This document shows, in pieces, positions 1-9,339 of a stretch of DNA of 64,000 nucleotides. The position numbers and the translations under genes are program-made. Location: assembly GCA_000504425.1 (NCBI GenBank), contig KI632513.1:3009276-3073275 (forward strand), in the 5' to 3' direction. The notes beneath the pieces were generated by a model. It was not told where the DNA came from. It was given only the letters and a program-made list of their open reading frames with translations, and did no database searches. The number at the start of each line of letters is the position of its first letter. The first letter of the stretch is position 1. The DNA comes from Rhodopseudomonas palustris JSC-3b. GTDB lineage: Bacteria; Pseudomonadota; Alphaproteobacteria; Rhizobiales; Xanthobacteraceae.

Positions 1-911
1 TCGATCACCACCTTGGACACTTCCGCCGGCGCCAGCGCGTTGACCACGAAGGTGGCGATGTCCGGCGACCACGGAATGATGTCGATCTTTTCGCCCTGCA
101 GCTCGTTCACCACGGCCTGCACGCGCGAACCACGCATACCGACGCAGGCGCCGACCGGATCGACCGATGAGTCACGCGACACCACGCCGATCTTGGCGCG
201 CGAGCCCGGATCGCGGGCCACCGCCTTGATCTCGACGATGCCGTCATAGATTTCCGGCACTTCCTGCGCGAACAGCTTGGCCATGAACTGCGGATGGGTG
301 CGCGACAGGAAGATCTGCGGGCCGCGGGTCTCGCGGCGCACGTCGAAAATATAGGCGCGGATGCGGTCGCCGTTGCGGAACACTTCGCGCGGCAACATTT
401 CGTCGCGGCGCACGATCGCTTCGCCGCGGCCGAGATCGACGATCACGCTGCCATATTCGACGCGCTTGACCACGCCGTTGACGATGTCGCCGATGCGATC
501 CTTGAATTCCTGATACTGCCGGTCACGCTCAGCTTCGCGCACCTTCTGCACGATCACCTGCTTGGCCGACTGCGCGGCGATGCGGCCATATTCCAACGGC
601 GGCAGCGTGTCGGCGATGGTGTCGCCGATCTGCGCGCCCGGATTGGCGCGCTGCGCGTCGGTCAGCGAAATCTGGTTGGCGGCGTTTTCGACATGCTCGA
701 CCACCAGCATATGGCGGGTGAGCTGCAACTGGCCGGTCTTGGGATGAATCTCGGCGTGAATATCGGTTTCCGAGCCGTAGCGGGCGCGCGCCGCCTTGGC
801 GATCGCATCCTCCATCGCCGCGATCACGATGCCGCGGTCGATCGTTTTTTCGCGCGCGACGGCGTCGGCGATCTGCAGCAGTTCGAGTCGGTTGGCGCTG
901 ACAGCGGCCAT
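1..911 (-). CDS. nusA: Transcription termination/antitermination factor NusA (3' end cut off by window edge)
   Basis: NusA binds RNA polymerase and nascent RNA and modulates pausing, termination and antitermination. The visible 303 residues begin MAAVSANRLELLQIADAVAR and carry the NusA N-terminal polymerase-binding domain, an S1 domain (about 135-200, VVKRVEYGSVIVDLGRGEA) and the first KH region with the hallmark DPVGACVGMRGSRV. The C-terminus lies beyond position 1. The ATG at 909-911 is 3 bases after the rimP stop, so rimP and nusA are one transcription unit, as in most bacteria. Confidence 0.97.
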   Translation of the reverse strand, partial: MAAVSANRLELLQIADAVAREKTIDRGIVIAAMEDAIAKAARARYGSETDIHAEIHPKTGQLQLTRHMLVVEHVENAANQISLTDAQRANPGAQIGDTIADTLPPLEYGRIAAQSAKQVIVQKVREAERDRQYQEFKDRIGDIVNGVVKRVEYGSVIVDLGRGEAIVRRDEMLPREVFRNGDRIRAYIFDVRRETRGPQIFLSRTHPQFMAKLFAQEVPEIYDGIVEIKAVARDPGSRAKIGVVSRDSSVDPVGACVGMRGSRVQAVVNELQGEKIDIIPWSPDIATFVVNALAPAEVSKVVI

Positions 912-914
912 GGC

Positions 915-1712
915 TCAGTCTCCTTCAGGGGGGTCGATCTCGCCGCGCCGCGAGCTTTGCGCGGCGAGACGATGGGCCTTGGTGTTCGCCGGAAGCGGTT
1001 TCTTCACCGGCTTGGACTTCGGTTTGGTCTTTGAACGCGGCGCCTGGCTCTTGGCCGGATCGCTCTTGCGGGCGTGGGGCGGCGGCGGCGGCTCAAGCCC
1101 CATCTGCTGGCGCAGCTCGCGCTCGGCGGCCTTGCCGCGGCGCATTGATTCGGCGATCAGCTCGTCGGTCAGCACCAGCCGCGCGTCGCCAATGTCTTCC
1201 ATGGTGAGCAGCACCAGCGGCTCGTCGCCCTCGCGCACATCATCGCGCTGCAGCCGCACCGCATCGCCCTCGACGCCGTCGAGCAACCCGCGGAACCGCT
1301 TGCGGCCCTGATGCGGCACCGCCATGTCGATCTTGACCAGATGGCCGGAATAACGCTCGAAATCGGAGCGGCGCACCAGCGGCCGATCGATGCCGGGCGA
1401 GGAAATTTCCAGCCGATAGGCGCGCTCGATCGGATCGGCGACGTCCAGCACCGGCGACAGCGCGCGCGACACCGCTTCGCAATCATCGATCAGCATGGTG
1501 CCGTCCGGCCGCTCGGCCATGATCTGCACGGTGCAGCCGGCTTCGCCGGACACCTTGATACGCACCAGGCGATAGCCCATGCCCTGCAGCACCGGCGCGG
1601 CCACCGCGGCCACGCGCGCAGCGACACCCGGCTCCACCACCAGGCGCGGCTCATCGAGCAGCTCGGCGATCGGCTCGTTTTCGGTCTCAGTCTCGGTCAA
1701 TCGGTCGGACAT
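915..1712 (-). CDS. rimP: Ribosome maturation factor RimP
   Basis: RimP is needed for 30S subunit maturation in the cytoplasm. The 265-residue product has the RimP N-terminal domain (about 30-115, with [22 protein letters not shown] and [12 protein letters not shown]) and the SH3-like C-terminal domain (about 118-180). It then has a long basic Lys/Pro/Arg-rich tail of about 65 residues ([20 protein letters not shown] and following). The family is usually near 150-200 residues, so the tail is an extension; similar tails occur in Bradyrhizobium relatives. It directly precedes nusA and is preceded by a 260-base leader with a hairpin and a TATAAT box. Confidence 0.95.
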   Translation of the reverse strand: MSDRLTETETENEPIAELLDEPRLVVEPGVAARVAAVAAPVLQGMGYRLVRIKVSGEAGCTVQIMAERPDGTMLIDDCEAVSRALSPVLDVADPIERAYRLEISSPGIDRPLVRRSDFERYSGHLVKIDMAVPHQGRKRFRGLLDGVEGDAVRLQRDDVREGDEPLVLLTMEDIGDARLVLTDELIAESMRRGKAAERELRQQMGLEPPPPPHARKSDPAKSQAPRSKTKPKSKPVKKPLPANTKAHRLAAQSSRRGEIDPPEGD

Positions 1713-1795
1713 CGGCTTTCACGCAGGCGCGGCCTGCACGGCGGTTCGAGCCCCCGGCGCCGAACCGATCTCGGGGCTGGCGCGGGTAATAAAAA

Positions 1796-1821
1796 AGAGC
1801 GGGTCCGGAGGGGCCCACTCT
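1796..1821 (-). terminator. Terminator-like or attenuator hairpin in the rimP-nusA leader
   Basis: Read on the minus strand, an imperfect GC-rich stem (AGAG/CTCT, then TGGGCCC against GGACCCG with one mismatch; loop CTCC) is followed at once by TTTTTTATT. It lies downstream of trmB and about 85 bases 5' of the rimP start. It could end the trmB transcript, or act as an attenuator for rimP-nusA because a TATAAT box lies upstream of it at 1913-1918. Confidence 0.5.
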
Positions 1822-1912
1822 CAATACGGTGCGTATGAGATTGTAACGTACGCGCTACATATAACGCATCTAGCGGGGCGCAGCAAGGGCCGCGCCGCCC
1901 GATGACGGGCTC

Positions 1913-1918
1913 ATTATA
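1913..1918 (-). promoter_or_regulatory. Candidate -10 box (TATAAT) for rimP-nusA leader transcript
   Basis: The minus strand reads GGTATAATGAG, a perfect consensus -10. No good -35 lies 16-18 bases upstream (the best candidate is poor), so the assignment is tentative. A start about 7 bases downstream would give a leader of roughly 200 bases to the rimP ATG, containing the hairpin at 1796-1821. Confidence 0.35.
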
Positions 1919-1972
1919 CCATTCGCAACTTCGTCGCAGCGGCGAAGGCGCCCAGACCGCGGTGAACGCGGC

Positions 1973-2734
1973 TCAGACCCGCCGAAAATGCAGATAAGCG
2001 GCCTGCCGGCCCTCGCGCTGCGCTTTGCGGCCGTAACGGGTCATGGTGTAGCCGGGGAATGGCTGCATCCAGTCGCTGCAGCGCTCGGCGGTCCAGACGA
2101 AATCGTCAGAGCGCAGCAGATGGGCCAGCGTCCAGGCGCTGTAATCATCGATATCGCACACAAAGCGGAACGCGCCGCCCGGCATCAGCACGCGCGCCAT
2201 CGCCGCCACGGTGGCGTCCTGCACAAAGCGCCGCTTCCAGTGCCGCCGCTTCGGCCACGGATCGGGATGGATCAGATCGACGCGCTGCAGCGACGCTGGC
2301 GGCGCCCAGGCCAGCAATTCAGCGGCATCGCCGGCCACCAGGCGAATATTGCGGAGCCCGCGCGCTTCGATCTGCGCCAGAATCTTGGCCATGCCGTTGA
2401 CGTAAGGCTCGCAGCCGATGAAGCCGGTCGCCGGATCAGCCTCGGCTTCCGCAATCAAATGCTCGCCGCCGCCGAACCCGATTTCGAGTTTGACGCCGCT
2501 GACCGCACCGCCAAACAGCGCCGTGAGACTGGCGGGCGCAGGTCCCGTCAGATCGAACGACAGGGTCGGCAACAGCTGCGCAATGAGTTCGGCTTGATGG
2601 GCGCGGAGCTTATGGCCCTTGCGGCGCCCGAAAAATGCGCCATGGCGACGCGCGCCCGGCTCCGCCGGTGTGGCGGTTTGATCAACGAGATCGTCAGAGG
2701 ACATGATTTCACTTCGAGGCAGGCTGGTGGACAC
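1973..2734 (-). CDS. trmB: tRNA (guanine-N7-)-methyltransferase TrmB
   Basis: TrmB makes m7G46 in the tRNA variable loop using S-adenosylmethionine. The SAM-binding segment is LEIGFGGGEHLIAEAEADP with GCEPYVNGMAKIL after it; the family signature DLIHPDPWPKRRHWKRRF is present, and the protein ends in QAAYLHFRRV. Length is 253 residues with a GTG start at 2734. A strong Shine-Dalgarno (AAGGAGGT, about 2751-2759) is 17 bases away, which is longer than ideal. An ATG at 2704 (MSSDDLVDQ) is the alternative but has no good RBS. In many Rhizobiales metK precedes trmB; here the praR-like gene does. Confidence 0.94.
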   Translation of the reverse strand: MSTSLPRSEIMSSDDLVDQTATPAEPGARRHGAFFGRRKGHKLRAHQAELIAQLLPTLSFDLTGPAPASLTALFGGAVSGVKLEIGFGGGEHLIAEAEADPATGFIGCEPYVNGMAKILAQIEARGLRNIRLVAGDAAELLAWAPPASLQRVDLIHPDPWPKRRHWKRRFVQDATVAAMARVLMPGGAFRFVCDIDDYSAWTLAHLLRSDDFVWTAERCSDWMQPFPGYTMTRYGRKAQREGRQAAYLHFRRV

Positions 2735-2808
2735 GGCACGCCGCGCCCCCGACCTCCTTAGCGCTGCTGCCTGACCATAGCAGGACGCCAGCGCCTTCGC
2801 GATCTCTG

Positions 2809-3231
2809 TTATCGCTTGTCCTGCGCGGCAGCCTCACGTTCGGCAATCTGTTCGACCAGATCGACGATGCTGCGGCGAAGCTTGGAATCGCTGATGCGCG
2901 TAAAGGCCCGAGTCAAAGCGAGACCTTCGGAGGTCGCCAGGAAGTCCGAGACATAGGCCGGCGAAGCCGCCTCGCCAAAACCTTCACCCTTGGCATTGGA
3001 GCCGGGGCTGCCCTCGAACAGGAACGATACCGGCACCTGCAGGATCTCGGCGATCTGCTGGATGCGGCTCGCGCCGACGCGATTGGTGCCCTTCTCGTAT
3101 TTCTGCACTTGCTGGAAGGTCAGACCGAGCGCCTCGCCGAGCTTCTCCTGACTCATACCGAGCATGATGCGGCGCATACGCACCCGGCTGCCGACGTATT
3201 TGTCAACAGGATTGGGCGCTTTCGTTGACAT
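2809..3231 (-). CDS. XRE-family transcriptional regulator, PraR/PhrR-like
   Basis: A 140-residue DNA-binding protein with an N-terminal Cro/CI helix-turn-helix (residues about 13-70: VGSRVRMRRIMLGMSQEKLG, LTFQQVQKYEKGTNRVGASR, LFEG) and a Ser/Ala-rich linker before a short helical C-terminus ending EREAAAQDKR. The ATG at 3231 is chosen because GAGGAG stands 8 bases upstream; an in-frame GTG at 3240 overlaps that RBS. The protein and its place next to lnt match rhizobial PhrR (acid-inducible, beside actA/lnt) and PraR (biofilm and R-body gene repressor in Azorhizobium and Rhizobium). The specific role here is inferred from family only. Confidence 0.85.
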   Translation of the reverse strand: MSTKAPNPVDKYVGSRVRMRRIMLGMSQEKLGEALGLTFQQVQKYEKGTNRVGASRIQQIAEILQVPVSFLFEGSPGSNAKGEGFGEAASPAYVSDFLATSEGLALTRAFTRISDSKLRRSIVDLVEQIAEREAAAQDKR

Positions 3232-3337
3232 GATATGCACTCCTCAAAATTCTGTCGTGAATGACCACTCGTCTTGCTGAGTGGCATACGCCCGAACTAC
3301 TCAACCCGTCAAATACGTGTTTCCACCGGAATCGGAA

Positions 3338-3356
3338 TTGCAGTTAATTTCTGCAA
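3338..3356. promoter_or_regulatory. Inverted repeat upstream of the praR-like gene (possible operator)
   Basis: The sequence TTGCAGttaatttCTGCAA has perfect 6-base arms around an AT-rich 7-base spacer. It lies about 110 bases 5' of the regulator start in the lnt-praR interval (3232-3438). Self-regulation by the XRE protein is plausible but unproven. Confidence 0.35.
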
Positions 3357-3438
3357 CCCTCAACTGTGCATTTCAGATGATGGCGCGCTTCGCTGTGCAC
3401 TTATGGCGGAGTTACTTATCGCCCACGCATCTTCCAGC

Positions 3439-5049
3439 TTATCGATGCGTGTTCGCGACGCGACGGCGCAACACGATGATCAACGCGATGGCGATGGTGA
3501 TTTGCGCAGGGATATCGCCAAAACGCGCGTAAAGCGTAGGCCCTGCTGCTGCAGGCAGCAGCGAATCGACAACACCTTCAACACCGAGCGCGAGCTGAGC
3601 AGTGATTCGTCCATAGGGATCGATTACTGCCGAGATGCCACTGTTCGCTGCGCGAACTACAGGCAACCCCTGTTCGATGGCACGCACGCGTGTTTGCTGC
3701 AGATGCTGATAAGGGCCGGTGCTGATTCCAAACCACGCATCGTTGGTGAGGTTGATCATCCAGCCCGCGCGATCATCGCGCGTGATCTCGTCGGGAAAGA
3801 CCGCCTCGTAACAAATCAGCGGAAGTACGCTAGGCGCACGCTCGACCTCGAGCGCGCGGCGGCGATCGCCTGCGATGAATCCGCCGCGCAACTTGGTGAG
3901 CTGCTCGAAGCCGAGCTTCTCCATCACATTCTGAAACGGCAGGAACTCGCCAAACGGAACCAGGTGTAGTTTGTCGTAGACCGACAGCACCGAGCCCTCA
4001 TGGTCGATCACATAGATCGAGTTATAGGCGCGGGTGATGCGCGTGCCCGGCGGCACGTCCGGAGCGCGAACAGATCCGGTGATCAGAACGGTGCCGCGCG
4101 GCAGAAGTTCCGCGATCTGCGCCATCGCGTCGGCTTCGCGCGTCAGGAAGAACGGAAACGCCGACTCCGGCCAGATCAGAATGGTGGCGTCGCGCACGCC
4201 GGTGCTGCCCGGGCCGGTGGAACGATCCGACAGCGCCAGATACTTGCGCATCACCTGCGCTTTGGCCGCGTAATTGAAGCGCACGTCCTGCTGCAGGTTG
4301 GGCTGCATGATGCGCAGCTTGACGCCGGCGACGGAAGCGGGCGTGGAGGTCGCCAGCCGCAGCGCGCCGAACGCCGTCATCAGCACCAAGGCCAACAAGC
4401 CCGCCACCGGCGCCAGCCAGCGCCGATCGCTTTTGGCACGATCATCGATCAGCACCGCGGGGCTGGCGAAGATCGCCACGCTGAGGAACGTCAGGCCCCA
4501 CAGCCCGAACACCGAGGCATTTTGCGCGAGCGCCAACGGCTGGGTCAGCGCGTAACCGAACGCGTTCCAGGGAAAGCCGGTGAACAGATGGCCGCGCAGC
4601 CATTCGCTGGCGGTCAGGCTGATCGCCAGCGCCAGCACGCGCGCGCTGTCTTTGGTCCAGAGCAGCCGTGCCAGTGCAAAGCCAAGCGCGGTGAACAGCG
4701 CCAGATAGGCCGGCAAGCCGCACACCGCGACCGGCAGCAGCCAGGCGAACGTGTCGGCATCGACCAAGAAAGCGTAGCCGATCCAATACAGGCCCGGCAC
4801 GAAGTAACCGAAGCCGAACCACCAGCCGGCCCACGCCGCGGCGGGCACCCCGTTCCACTTGCCGGCGCCGGCGCCATCGATCAGCCACACCATCACCGGG
4901 AAGGTGATGAACAGCACCGGCCAGGCATTGAACGGTGCCATCGCCAGCACCGACACGGCGCCGGCGATCAGCGCAATCAGCGCACGTTTCCAACCCCAGG
5001 CCAATAACACCGATGAGCCGAGGTTGCCGTAAATCCTGAGCAGCTTCAC
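3439..5049 (-). CDS. lnt: Apolipoprotein N-acyltransferase Lnt
   Basis: Lnt adds the third acyl chain to the N-terminal cysteine of outer-membrane lipoproteins in the inner membrane. The 536-residue product has about six N-terminal membrane segments (residues about 20-235) followed by a periplasmic nitrilase-like domain. Nitrilase landmarks are ILIWPESAFPFF (catalytic Glu region), YDKLHLVPFGEFLPF (Lys) and LPLICYEAVFP (Cys), then the conserved NLTNDAWFGISTGPYQHLQQ. The protein ends with another membrane helix and a short basic tail. Its start overlaps the stop of the CorC-like gene by 4 bases, so the two are co-translated. In Sinorhizobium the equivalent gene is actA, needed for acid tolerance. 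Confidence 0.96.
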   Translation of the reverse strand: MKLLRIYGNLGSSVLLAWGWKRALIALIAGAVSVLAMAPFNAWPVLFITFPVMVWLIDGAGAGKWNGVPAAAWAGWWFGFGYFVPGLYWIGYAFLVDADTFAWLLPVAVCGLPAYLALFTALGFALARLLWTKDSARVLALAISLTASEWLRGHLFTGFPWNAFGYALTQPLALAQNASVFGLWGLTFLSVAIFASPAVLIDDRAKSDRRWLAPVAGLLALVLMTAFGALRLATSTPASVAGVKLRIMQPNLQQDVRFNYAAKAQVMRKYLALSDRSTGPGSTGVRDATILIWPESAFPFFLTREADAMAQIAELLPRGTVLITGSVRAPDVPPGTRITRAYNSIYVIDHEGSVLSVYDKLHLVPFGEFLPFQNVMEKLGFEQLTKLRGGFIAGDRRRALEVERAPSVLPLICYEAVFPDEITRDDRAGWMINLTNDAWFGISTGPYQHLQQTRVRAIEQGLPVVRAANSGISAVIDPYGRITAQLALGVEGVVDSLLPAAAGPTLYARFGDIPAQITIAIALIIVLRRRVANTHR

Positions 5050-6221
5050 TGCGGCTTGGCTCCGTCGTCGGATGGCGGCGGGCTATTCGCCTCGTCGGCC
5101 GAGATCGCATGGGGCTCGGTCGCGCTTGACTCAATCGCGCTGGCGTCGGTGGCGCTCGGCTCGGCCGCATTGGCATCGGCCGCATCACGCCGCCGGCCAT
5201 CGCGGGTGCGCGGCGAAGGTCGCTCTTTGCGCTGCGCGATGCGCAGCCGTTTGACGCGGCGCGGATCGGCATCGAGCACTTCGATCTCGAAATTGCCGGG
5301 GCCTGAAATGATCTCGCCGCGCACCGGCAACCGGCCGACATGCGTGACGAGGTAACCGCCGAGCGTCTCGACGTCCTCGCCGGCTTCGCCGATTACGAAA
5401 TCATCGCCGATTAAAGTACGGACATCATCCAAGCTGGCGCGCGCATCGGCGATGAAGGAATTGTCGGGCTGCTTGACGATCGAGGGCGGCTCGTCGCTGT
5501 CGTGCTCGTCGTCGATCTCGCCGACGATCTGCTCGACAATGTCTTCGATCGACACCAACCCGTCGGTGCCGCCATATTCGTCGACCACCAGAGCGAGGTG
5601 AATGCGCGAGGCCTGCATCTGCGCCAGCAGATCGATGGCGCGCATCGACGGCGGCACATACAGGAGTTTGCGCACGATGTTGGCGTCGAGCAGCGATTGC
5701 GCGAGATCGACCTGGCGCAGATCGAGACCGGCCGGCGGCAGCTTCTTGCGCTTGCCGTTCGGCACCAGCTCGACCTTGGCTTTCGCGGTCATGTAGGCCA
5801 GCAGGTCGCGGATATGCACCATGCCGATCGGGTCATCGAGGGTCTCGTTATAGACCACCAGACGCGAATGCGGCGCGCGCTCGAACAGCCCCATCAATTC
5901 GCCAAGCGAAACATCGCTCCGCACCGCGACGATGTCGGCGCGGTGCACCATCACGTCGGCGATGCGGCGCTCGTTGAGATCGAGGATGTTGCGCAGCATG
6001 GTGCGCTCGATCGTCGACAGGCCGGCATCGTCGGCGGGCGATGCGTCCAGCACCACCTGAATGTCTTCGCGCACCGATCCGTGCTTCCAGCCGAACAGCG
6101 TTCGGATCGCGCGGATCAGCCAGTTGTCGCCGGCAGGGCGCATCACATCGCCATGATGCACCACGCTCGGCAGAGTGGCGCTACTCGCTGAACTATCCTG
6201 GCCTGGCTCGGGGTCCGGCAT
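5046..6221 (-). CDS. CorC/HlyC-type CBS-domain protein
   Basis: A cytosolic CBS-pair protein of the CorC family, implicated in divalent-cation homeostasis. The start of the core is LSTIERTMLRNILDLNERRI; CBS1 is at about 85-145 (VMVHRADIVAV to IGMVHIRDLL) and CBS2 at about 165-225 (LLYVPPSMRAIDLLAQM to DEYGGTDGLVSIEDIVEQIV). The CorC_HlyC transporter-associated domain is at about 245-330. The N-terminal DUF21 membrane domain of larger hemolysin-like proteins is absent. The last 45 residues are an Ala/Ser/Glu low-complexity tail with degenerate SA-E-DASAIESSATEP units. It lies between ybeY and lnt, the common alphaproteobacterial order. Confidence 0.92.
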   Translation of the reverse strand: MPDPEPGQDSSASSATLPSVVHHGDVMRPAGDNWLIRAIRTLFGWKHGSVREDIQVVLDASPADDAGLSTIERTMLRNILDLNERRIADVMVHRADIVAVRSDVSLGELMGLFERAPHSRLVVYNETLDDPIGMVHIRDLLAYMTAKAKVELVPNGKRKKLPPAGLDLRQVDLAQSLLDANIVRKLLYVPPSMRAIDLLAQMQASRIHLALVVDEYGGTDGLVSIEDIVEQIVGEIDDEHDSDEPPSIVKQPDNSFIADARASLDDVRTLIGDDFVIGEAGEDVETLGGYLVTHVGRLPVRGEIISGPGNFEIEVLDADPRRVKRLRIAQRKERPSPRTRDGRRRDAADANAAEPSATDASAIESSATEPHAISADEANSPPPSDDGAKPQ

Positions 6222-6223
6222 TG

Positions 6224-6760
6224 TCAGTTCACCTGGTCCTGATTGGCGTAGGGATCCGGCACGCCGAGCCGGGAAAGGATCTGGCGCTCCAGTTCCTCCA
6301 TCTCTTCGGCATCGCTATCGGTTTCGTGGTCGTAGCCGACCAGATGCAGAAAGCCGTGCACGGCGAGATGGCTGAGATGATGGTTGAACGGCTTGCCTTC
6401 CTCATCGGCCTCGCGGCGCGTGGTCTGATAGGCAATGGCGATGTCGCCCAGCATGCGTGGCACGCCCTCGGGCTGCTTGCCGGTCGGCTGCAGCGCCGGA
6501 AACGACAGCACATTGGTCGGCTTGTCGAAGCCGCGCCAATTGGCGTTCAGGGTCTGAATGCCGGCATCGTCGGTCAGCATCACCGCCAGTTCGGCGCCGC
6601 CAGTATCGGCTTCGACGCTCGCCGCGGCGGCCGCGATGGCATCGTGCACCACCTGTTCGGGGGCGTCTTCCGACTGCCAGCAGTCGGCAACAACGAGAAT
6701 ATCAATTTCAGGCAAAACCAAGCTCATCGCTCTGGACATTCCTTTGCGGGCGGCGCGCAC
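6224..6760 (-). CDS. ybeY: Endoribonuclease YbeY (rRNA maturation)
   Basis: YbeY is a zinc-dependent endoribonuclease in 16S rRNA 3' processing and ribosome quality control. The zinc motif H-x3-H-x5-H is clear in [15 protein letters not shown] near residue 135-150, and the conserved [18 protein letters not shown] precedes it. Length 178 residues (family 150-180). ATG starts at 6760 and at 6727 (MSLVLPEID) are both possible; neither has a decisive RBS. The stop is 2 bases before the CorC-like gene start, giving a tight phoH-ybeY-corC-lnt operon. Confidence 0.94.
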   Translation of the reverse strand: MRAARKGMSRAMSLVLPEIDILVVADCWQSEDAPEQVVHDAIAAAAASVEADTGGAELAVMLTDDAGIQTLNANWRGFDKPTNVLSFPALQPTGKQPEGVPRMLGDIAIAYQTTRREADEEGKPFNHHLSHLAVHGFLHLVGYDHETDSDAEEMEELERQILSRLGVPDPYANQDQVN

Positions 6761-6790
6761 CCAGCCGCGCCCGTCGCCGGGCCGGTGTCA

Positions 6791-7846
6791 TCACACACGG
6801 CCTGGTGCCGGCCTTGACGGTGCGGCCTCATAAGCAGCCACGATTCGCGCCACCAATTCATGACGGATCACGTCGGACGCGGTGAACGTGACCTGGGCGA
6901 TGCCCTCGACACCGGCCAGCAGCCGCATCGCCTCGGAGAGCCCCGAGGTCTGGCCATTCGGCAGATCGACCTGGCTCGGATCGCCGGTGACGATCATCCT
7001 GCTGTTTTCCCCCAGTCGCGTCAGAAACATCTTCATCTGCATCGAGGTGGTGTTTTGCGCTTCGTCGAGAATGATCGCTGCATTGGTCAGCGTGCGGCCG
7101 CGCATAAACGCCAGCGGCGCGATCTCGATTTCGCCCGATTGCAGCGCGCGTTCGACGATGCGCGCATCCATCAGATCATACAGAGCATCGTAGATCGGGC
7201 GCAGGTATGGATCGACCTTTTCGCGCAGATCGCCGGGCAGAAAGCCGAGCCGCTCGCCAGCTTCAACCGCCGGCCGCGACAGGATGATGCGATCGACTTC
7301 CTTGCGCTCAAAGAGCTGCGCGGCATGCGCCACCGCAAGCCAGGTCTTGCCGGTGCCGGCCGGACCGATGCCGAACACCAGCTCGTGGCGTTTCAAAGCG
7401 CGAATATAGGCATCCTGCGCGGCGGTGCGCGCGCGCACCTGGCGCTTGCGCAGCGCAATCGCCTCGAACACCGAGGACGACGGCTTGGCATCGAATTCGA
7501 ACAGCGAGCCCTGCGCCAGCACGGCGCGGATCGCGCCCTCCACCTCGCCCTGGGTCAGATCATGGCCCTCGAGCGCCTGGGCATAGAGCGATTCCAGCAC
7601 GCGCCGCGCGGCGTCGCAGCCTTCGCGTGAGCCGGCGATGGCGATGTGATTGCCGCGGGTATCAACCAGCACGCCGAGCCGGCGCTCGACCACGGCGAGA
7701 TTTTGGCCATACGGGCCGACCAGCGCCGACACCGCGCGATTGTCGTCAAAAGCGACCACCACCTGGGTTTCGGCTGGGCTCGAACTGTCGCGGTCGAGTT
7801 TGCGGCGTGGCGCTAGCGAGGACAGATCCGTTTCGCTCTTGGCCAA
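6791..7846 (-). CDS. phoH: PhoH-like ATPase
   Basis: A cytoplasmic P-loop ATPase of the PhoH family, linked to RNA metabolism together with YbeY. The N-terminal part (about 30-110) is KH-like (SALVGPYGQNLAVVERRLGV, RGNHIAIAG). The ATPase domain has Walker A GPAGTGKTWLAVAHA, Walker B AIILDEAQNTTSMQMKMFLT and the sensor VTGDPSQVDLP. Length 351 residues, usual for the family. It begins 6 bases after the miaB stop. Confidence 0.95.
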   Translation of the reverse strand: MAKSETDLSSLAPRRKLDRDSSSPAETQVVVAFDDNRAVSALVGPYGQNLAVVERRLGVLVDTRGNHIAIAGSREGCDAARRVLESLYAQALEGHDLTQGEVEGAIRAVLAQGSLFEFDAKPSSSVFEAIALRKRQVRARTAAQDAYIRALKRHELVFGIGPAGTGKTWLAVAHAAQLFERKEVDRIILSRPAVEAGERLGFLPGDLREKVDPYLRPIYDALYDLMDARIVERALQSGEIEIAPLAFMRGRTLTNAAIILDEAQNTTSMQMKMFLTRLGENSRMIVTGDPSQVDLPNGQTSGLSEAMRLLAGVEGIAQVTFTASDVIRHELVARIVAAYEAAPSRPAPGRV

Positions 7847-7851
7847 AGGGT

Positions 7852-9237
7852 TCAGGCTCCGATGGTGACCGGCTTCGGCGCGGCGGCGTGCGACGCCAGC
7901 TCGCCGATCAGACTGTACCGTTCCAGACTATGGATCGTGACGGGAAGCACTTGGCCGATGATGTCGTCTGACGCCATCACATGCGCCGGCTGCAGATAGG
8001 CGGTGCGGCCGACAAGCTGGCCAGGATGGCGCGCGGCGCGCTCGAACAGCACGTCCACGGTGGTTCCGATCGCCGCCGCGTTGAATGCTGCCTGCTGGCT
8101 ATCGATCAGGCTTTGGAGCTGCTCCAATCGCTCGTCCATCACCGCGGGTGCAACCATCTCCTGCATCTCGGCCGCGGGGGTGCCCGGCCTCGGCGAATAT
8201 TTGAACGAATAAGCGCCAGCGTAGCCGATTTGTTCGACCAGCGCGAGGGTCGCGGCGAAATCGCGATCGCTCTCGCCCGGGAAACCAACAATGAAGTCCG
8301 AGGAGAACGCGATGGTGGGCGAGGCCGCCCGGAAACGGTCGATCAGGCGCCGATAATCGTCGGCGGTGTGGCGGCGGTTCATGGCGGCCAGGATCGTGTC
8401 CGAACCGGACTGCACCGGCAGATGCACGAACGGCATCAGCGCGGCCAATTCGCGATGCGCGGCAATCAGCTCGTCATCGACGTCGAGCGGATGGCTGGTG
8501 GAATAACGCAGCCGCACGATGCCCGGAATTTCCGCAAGGCGGTGCAGCAGCCGGCCGAGCGACCACGGCCGGCCGTCAGGCCCCTCGCCGTGATAGCCAT
8601 TGACGTTCTGGCCGATCAGCGTGACCTCGCGCACACCATGGGCGGCGAGCCGCTCGGTATCGGCGATGATCTGCGCCACCGGCCGCGACATCTCTGCGCC
8701 GCGGGTATAGGGCACCACGCAAAAGCTGCAGAACTTGTCGCAGCCTTCCTGCACGGTGACGAAGGCCGACACACCGCGGGCGCGGATCGCCTCCGGCTGC
8801 GGCGGCGGCAACAGCCCGAATTTGTCCTCGACCGGAAATTCGGTTTCGAGAGCCCGCCCCTCGCGACGCGCCTGCGCCAGCAGTTCCGGCAAATGGTGAT
8901 AGCTCTGCGGGCCGACCACGACATCGACCGCCGGCTGGCGGCGGATGATTTCCTCGCCCTCGGCCTGCGCCACGCAGCCCGCGACCGCGATCTCGAACCG
9001 CCGGCCCTGCTGGGCGGCGTCCTGCTTGAGCAGCTTCAGCTTGCCGAGCTCGGAATAGACCTTTTCGGCAGCCTTTTCGCGGATGTGGCAGGTGTTGAGG
9101 ATCACCAGATCAGCGTCATCGGCGTTGGCGGTCTCGACAAAGCCCTGCGGCGCCAGCGCATCGACCATGCGCTGAGCGTCATAGACATTCATCTGGCAAC
9201 CAAACGACTTGATATGCAGCTTGCGCGGCTGATCCAT
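7852..9237 (-). CDS. miaB: tRNA-2-methylthio-N6-dimethylallyladenosine synthase MiaB
   Basis: MiaB is a radical-SAM methylthiotransferase acting on i6A37 of tRNA. The N-terminal UPF0004 domain carries the auxiliary-cluster cysteines ([36 protein letters not shown]). The radical-SAM motif C-x3-C-x2-C is [15 protein letters not shown], followed by [13 protein letters not shown], and a C-terminal TRAM domain (about 380-445). The product is 461 residues, within the family range. In relatives from memory an acyltransferase (plsC) precedes miaB; here a HAD phosphatase gene does, about 100 bases upstream. Confidence 0.97.
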   Translation of the reverse strand: MDQPRKLHIKSFGCQMNVYDAQRMVDALAPQGFVETANADDADLVILNTCHIREKAAEKVYSELGKLKLLKQDAAQQGRRFEIAVAGCVAQAEGEEIIRRQPAVDVVVGPQSYHHLPELLAQARREGRALETEFPVEDKFGLLPPPQPEAIRARGVSAFVTVQEGCDKFCSFCVVPYTRGAEMSRPVAQIIADTERLAAHGVREVTLIGQNVNGYHGEGPDGRPWSLGRLLHRLAEIPGIVRLRYSTSHPLDVDDELIAAHRELAALMPFVHLPVQSGSDTILAAMNRRHTADDYRRLIDRFRAASPTIAFSSDFIVGFPGESDRDFAATLALVEQIGYAGAYSFKYSPRPGTPAAEMQEMVAPAVMDERLEQLQSLIDSQQAAFNAAAIGTTVDVLFERAARHPGQLVGRTAYLQPAHVMASDDIIGQVLPVTIHSLERYSLIGELASHAAAPKPVTIGA

Positions 9238-9339
9238 GGAACCTGAACAATCTGAATGGGAGCGCCGGCCCGGCGCCCCGCAGCCAATATAGGGAAATCC
9301 CAGCGAAATCCAGCAGCGGCCCCGCTTTGCGGGCGGCGC

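Noticed and set aside
1713-1972. Initiator tRNA gene before rimP-nusA, as in E. coli metY
   Set aside because: No cloverleaf, no GTTCGAATC-type T-loop and no CCA end could be found in the interval.
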